Source: Rhizobium sophoriradicis
GTDB taxonomy: Bacteria > Pseudomonadota > Alphaproteobacteria > Rhizobiales > Rhizobiaceae
Direction of reading: 5' to 3'
NCBI RefSeq assembly: GCF_003939025.1
Contig: NZ_RQIH01000013.1
Coordinates: 171,438-235,437 of the forward strand
Length of the DNA: 64,000 nucleotides
Shown: positions 60,880 through 64,000 of the stretch, one piece after another
Numbering within the stretch: position 1 is the stretch's first letter
How the letters are laid out: each line of letters begins with the position of its first letter
Notes under the pieces: model-generated
What the model saw: only the letters and a program-made list of their open reading frames with translations
Told to the model about the DNA's origin: nothing
The model's database searches: none
Position numbers and translations under genes: made by a program

Positions 60880-61578
60880 ATGGACGCCAGCACGCAGAAC
60901 ACGGAACTGACGGCAAGCTTCACGACCGCCGCCTGGGACAGGATTGCGCCCATCATGGCCGAGATCGAGGCACTGCCGCTTCTGACGCGGCTCTCCGACG
61001 GCACGCTGCCGCCGGAAATCTTTCGCCACTACATCCTGCAGGACGCGCTTTATCTCAAGCACTATGCACGCTGCCTTGCCATCGTCGCCGCCAAGGCGCC
61101 CGACAATGCGCAGGTGCTGCGTTTCCTCGGCTCGGCCCAGAAGGCGATCACCGTCGAGCAGGGCCTGCATGCCGGCTTTCTCACCCAATTCGGCATCACG
61201 GCTGCGGATGTGACCGCGGCCGAGCCGTCGCCCACCTGCTTTGCCTATACCAATTTTCTGCTGGCCACAGCCTATCACCGCTCCTACGCGGTGGCGCTTT
61301 CCGCCATTCTCCCCTGCTTCTGGATCTACTGGCATGTCGGCGAGGCGATCAAGAACCGGCCGGTTATCGAGGGCAATGCCTTTCAGGCCTGGATCAACAC
61401 CTATGGCGATCCGCAATTTGCCGCCGGCGCCCGCGAGGTGATCGCGCTGACCGACATAGCCGCCCGCGCCGCCTCGCCGGCGGAACGCATAGAGATGACC
61501 GATGTCTTCGTGCGCGCCTCGCAATATGAATGGATGTTCTGGGATTCCGCCTGGCGGCTGGAGACCTGGCCGGTCTGA
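60880..61578 (+). CDS. tenA: TenA-family thiaminase II (aminopyrimidine aminohydrolase)
   Basis: A 232-residue TenA protein, which salvages thiamine breakdown pyrimidines. Family residues are visible: FRHYILQDALYLKHYARCLA, ILPCFWIYWHVGE (the catalytic Cys of family members), and FVRASQYEWMFWDSAWRLETWP (Glu in the last segment). The ATG at 60880 has GGAGAG upstream. It is divergent from the XRE-cupin gene. No thiamine riboswitch is seen before it. Confidence 0.92.
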   Translation: MDASTQNTELTASFTTAAWDRIAPIMAEIEALPLLTRLSDGTLPPEIFRHYILQDALYLKHYARCLAIVAAKAPDNAQVLRFLGSAQKAITVEQGLHAGFLTQFGITAADVTAAEPSPTCFAYTNFLLATAYHRSYAVALSAILPCFWIYWHVGEAIKNRPVIEGNAFQAWINTYGDPQFAAGAREVIALTDIAARAASPAERIEMTDVFVRASQYEWMFWDSAWRLETWPV

Positions 61579-61655
61579 GACGCGCTCGACCGCCTCGTAA
61601 AATAGCGTAAACGGCGGGATAATTACCGCTTTGCGGCCGGGGACGGCACTGCTAT

Positions 61656-63488
61656 ATGGCGCGCATGAGCACCAATTCGACCACTCCGCTGTCCCATATC
61701 CGCAACTTCTCGATCGTGGCCCATATCGACCACGGCAAATCGACGCTGGCCGACCGCCTGATTCAGACGACGGGCGGCCTTGCCGAGCGTGAAATGTCCG
61801 AGCAGGTGCTCGACAATATGGATATCGAGCGCGAGCGCGGCATCACCATCAAGGCTCAGACCGTGCGCCTGCACTACCAGGCCGACAATGGCGAGAAATA
61901 CATCCTCAACCTGATCGACACGCCCGGTCACGTCGACTTCGCCTATGAAGTCTCGCGGTCGCTGTCGGCCTGCGAGGGCTCGTTGCTCGTCGTCGACGCC
62001 TCGCAGGGCGTGGAAGCGCAGACGCTCGCCAACGTCTACCAGGCGATCGACAACAATCACGAGCTCGTCACCGTGCTCAACAAGATCGACCTGCCGGCCG
62101 CCGAACCCGACCGCATCAAGGAACAGATCGAGGAAGTGATCGGCATCGACGCTTCGGAGGCCGTGCTGATCTCGGCCAAAACAGGCCTCGGCATTCCCGA
62201 TGTGCTCGAAGCGATCGTCCACAAGCTGCCGGCGCCGAAGAGCCCTGGCGGCGAAAAGGCGCCGCTGAAGGCGCTGCTTGTCGACAGCTGGTACGACACC
62301 TATCTCGGCGTCATGGTTCTCGTGCGCATCATCGACGGCGTCCTGACCAAGGGCCAGACCATTCGCATGATGGGCACGGATGCGAAATACCAGGTGGAGC
62401 GCGTTGGGGTGCTGACGCCGAAGATGGTCAATGTCGACAGCCTCGGCCCCGGCGAGATCGGCTTCATCACCGCCTCGATCAAGGAAGTGGCCGATACCCG
62501 CGTCGGCGATACGATCACCGAGGACAAGCGGCCGACCGCACAGGCACTGCCGGGCTTCAAGCCGGCGCAGCCGGTGGTGTTCTGCGGGCTCTTCCCTGTT
62601 GATGCCGCCGATTTCGAGGATCTGCGCGCCGCCATGGGCAAGCTTCGCCTCAACGACGCCTCCTTCTCCTTCGAAATGGAATCGTCTGCCGCCCTCGGCT
62701 TCGGCTTCCGCTGCGGCTTCCTCGGCTTGCTGCATCTCGAAATCATCCAGGAGCGGCTGGAGCGCGAGTTCGACCTCGACCTCATCGCCACCGCCCCCTC
62801 CGTCGTCTACAAGATGTACATGACCGACGGCACCGAGCGTGAGTTGCACAATCCGGCCGACATGCCGGATGTCGTCAAGATCTCCGAGATCCACGAGCCG
62901 TGGATCCGCGCGACGATCCTCACACCCGACGATTATCTCGGCGGCATCCTGAAGCTCTGCCAGGACCGGCGCGGCATCCAGATCGAACTGACCTATGTCG
63001 GCACGCGCGCGATGCTGACCTACGATCTGCCGCTCAATGAAGTCGTCTTCGATTTCTACGACCGGCTGAAGTCGATCTCGAAGGGCTATGCCTCCTTCGA
63101 CTATACGCTCACCGACCACCGCGAGGGCAACCTCGTGAAGATGTCGATCCTCGTCAACGGCGAGCCGGTCGACGCGCTGTCGATGATGGTGCACCGCAGC
63201 GCCGCCGAAAAGCGCGGCCGCGACATGTGCGAGAAGCTCAAGGAGCTGATCCCGAAGCACATGTTCAAGATCCCGATCCAGGCGGCGATCGGCGGCAACG
63301 TCATCGCCCGCGAGACGATCTCAGCGCTGCGCAAGGACGTGACCGCGAAATGCTACGGCGGCGACGCCACCCGCAAGCGCAAGCTGCTCGACAAGCAGAA
63401 GGCCGGCAAGAAGCGCATGCGCCAGTTCGGCAAGGTGGAGATTCCGCAGGAAGCCTTCATCGCGGCGTTGAAGATGGGCGACGAATAG
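61656..63488 (+). CDS. lepA: Elongation factor 4 (LepA)
   Basis: A 610-residue ribosome-associated GTPase. G motifs are AHIDHGKSTLADRL (G1), RGITIKAQ (G2), DTPGHVDFAYE (G3) and LNKIDLP (G4). Domain II and the EF-G-like domains III and V follow. The basic LepA-specific C-terminal part includes GGDATRKRKLLDKQKAGKKRM and ends KMGDE. Length is typical. Start at 61656; a second ATG three codons later is possible. Confidence 0.97.
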   Translation: MARMSTNSTTPLSHIRNFSIVAHIDHGKSTLADRLIQTTGGLAEREMSEQVLDNMDIERERGITIKAQTVRLHYQADNGEKYILNLIDTPGHVDFAYEVSRSLSACEGSLLVVDASQGVEAQTLANVYQAIDNNHELVTVLNKIDLPAAEPDRIKEQIEEVIGIDASEAVLISAKTGLGIPDVLEAIVHKLPAPKSPGGEKAPLKALLVDSWYDTYLGVMVLVRIIDGVLTKGQTIRMMGTDAKYQVERVGVLTPKMVNVDSLGPGEIGFITASIKEVADTRVGDTITEDKRPTAQALPGFKPAQPVVFCGLFPVDAADFEDLRAAMGKLRLNDASFSFEMESSAALGFGFRCGFLGLLHLEIIQERLEREFDLDLIATAPSVVYKMYMTDGTERELHNPADMPDVVKISEIHEPWIRATILTPDDYLGGILKLCQDRRGIQIELTYVGTRAMLTYDLPLNEVVFDFYDRLKSISKGYASFDYTLTDHREGNLVKMSILVNGEPVDALSMMVHRSAAEKRGRDMCEKLKELIPKHMFKIPIQAAIGGNVIARETISALRKDVTAKCYGGDATRKRKLLDKQKAGKKRMRQFGKVEIPQEAFIAALKMGDE

Positions 63489-63945
63489 GCTTTCGCAGGG
63501 CCTCTCTTCGACGAAGAGTCCTGAGTCTCCTTGGTTTGTTGACAAGCATCACTCTATTTCTCCGTCATCCTCGGCCTTGTGCTGAAGATCTGCCAACATA
63601 TCAACCGGCTGCAGATGCTCGGGACAGGCCCGAGCATGACGGAGGAGACGTGGTCACGCTCCATCAGTCGTTCAGCGAGATATAGGTCCTCATCCCGCCT
63701 TCCAGATTTGGCTTCGTCACTGGCATAGCGAGTTTCAGAATCGAACTGCGAGAAGCTTCGACGGCATCCGGCCCGCGCGAATGAAGTTCTGAAAAAAGGA
63801 AGGCACGTCGGTAGCTACGAAGTCGTATTGACGAGGTGTAGCGCCCGGAGAAGAACAAGGTATGATGCCAGCGCTAGGCGGTGTGGACTCTTGGGATTCC
63901 CAAGGCTGAGCAAATCAGATTCAAGACTGTCTTTTGGAGGCAGTC
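63489..63945. other. 457-bp region between lepA and the insertion sequence
   Basis: It holds a short hairpin (63504-63518), a palindromic repeat (63560-63644) and a 64-codon minus-strand frame (63664-63858) that may be a gene remnant ending ...LND. No confident gene is seen. Confidence 0.4.
63560..63644. repeat. Dispersed palindromic repeat (CTCCGTCAT/ATGACGGAG)
   Basis: Arms CTCCGTCAT and ATGACGGAG enclose a decayed palindromic core (CCTCGGCCTTGTGC opposite CTCGGGACAGGCCCGAG). The layout is typical of rhizobial intergenic palindromes. Confidence 0.6.
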
Positions 63946-64000
63946 ATGGGTGTTTTGGATCGTCTGATCCTTCGGGACGAGCAGTGGGAGCGGATATCGC
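63946..64000 (+). mobile_element. IS5-family transposase, N-terminal fragment cut by window edge
   Basis: The frame starts at 63946 after GGAGG and reads MGVLDRLILRDEQWERIS to the window end. This is the usual start of rhizobial IS5-group transposases. The left end of the element probably lies near 63872-63890 (GGCGGTGTGGACTC), but the exact border is not determined. The rest of the element is outside the window. Confidence 0.75.

Noticed and set aside
61623..63260. 545-codon minus-strand frame over lepA
   Set aside because: It mirrors a fully conserved lepA; no credible protein features.
1..64000. CRISPR array, prophage or toxin-antitoxin system
   Set aside because: No regularly spaced repeats, no phage structural genes and no recognisable toxin-antitoxin pair were seen.

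Overview
The window is high-GC, densely packed chromosomal DNA from an alphaproteobacterium of the Rhizobium leguminosarum/etli type. The evidence is the gene families (PmtA phospholipid N-methyltransferase, MbfA iron exporter, complex I NDUFA9-like protein, Atu4866-domain protein, BTLCP protease), Irr-type iron boxes, and several palindromic intergenic elements of the kind common in rhizobia. Species assignment is inference. No rRNA, tRNA or CRISPR array was seen.

Layout. 1-4.7 kb: 3' end of dnaN, a DUF72 protein, then pmtA, a histidine phosphatase-like protein, pyrF, a DUF1330 protein and an NDUFA9-type dehydrogenase. 4.9-11.3 kb: a small exported protein, uppP, an fzlA-queG-SDR operon, an RlpA-like protein and an RsmB-type rRNA methyltransferase. 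11.5-16.8 kb: a four-gene periplasmic iron operon (imelysin, di-haem DUF1111 protein, second imelysin, Tat-exported DUF1513 protein). A 158-bp folded repeat sits over the start of its second gene. 16.7-20.8 kb: DUF2252, thioesterase, nucleosidase and guaA.

20.8-37 kb is accessory-type DNA. It holds small regulator/target pairs: WYL regulator with VOC protein, LysR with Atu4866 and two SDRs, MarR with GST, and MarR with an EamA exporter. Four of these pairs have a clear inverted repeat in the divergent promoter. ogt, an AspA/AstE-like hydrolase, an ArsC-like reductase, ybaK, an M29 aminopeptidase and xseA lie between them. 37.3-37.6 kb is a 275-bp MITE-like element with 34-bp perfect terminal inverted repeats. 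37.6-41 kb is a three-protein envelope glycosylation locus of GtrA/GtrB/GtrC logic. 41-47.4 kb carries oxidoreductases, a GNAT protein, an M15-like peptidase, YciE, LysR, and an aldo/keto reductase broken by one extra C.

47.5-52.6 kb is the core translation block on the minus strand: infC (AUU start), rpmI, rplT, pheS, pheT. A terminator-type hairpin and a 13-codon leader ORF precede pheS. 52.8-61.6 kb holds an alpha/beta hydrolase, a BTLCP protease behind a CtrA-like box, mbfA behind a perfect Irr-type palindrome, a truncated haemoglobin, an EamA transporter, recX, an HDAC-family amidohydrolase, a HAD hydrolase, GNAT and XRE-cupin proteins, and tenA. 61.7-63.5 kb is lepA. The last ~120 bp enters an IS5-family insertion sequence cut by the window edge.

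Themes joining the genes are iron handling (imelysin operon, mbfA, yciE), envelope biogenesis (pmtA, uppP, RlpA, FzlA, Gtr-like set, M15-like peptidase) and small autoregulated detoxification/efflux modules. I did not find a convincing novel defence or mobile system. The most unusual items are the repeat over the DUF1111 start, the MITE-like element that supplies a stop codon, the possible pheST attenuator and the GtrABC-like locus.
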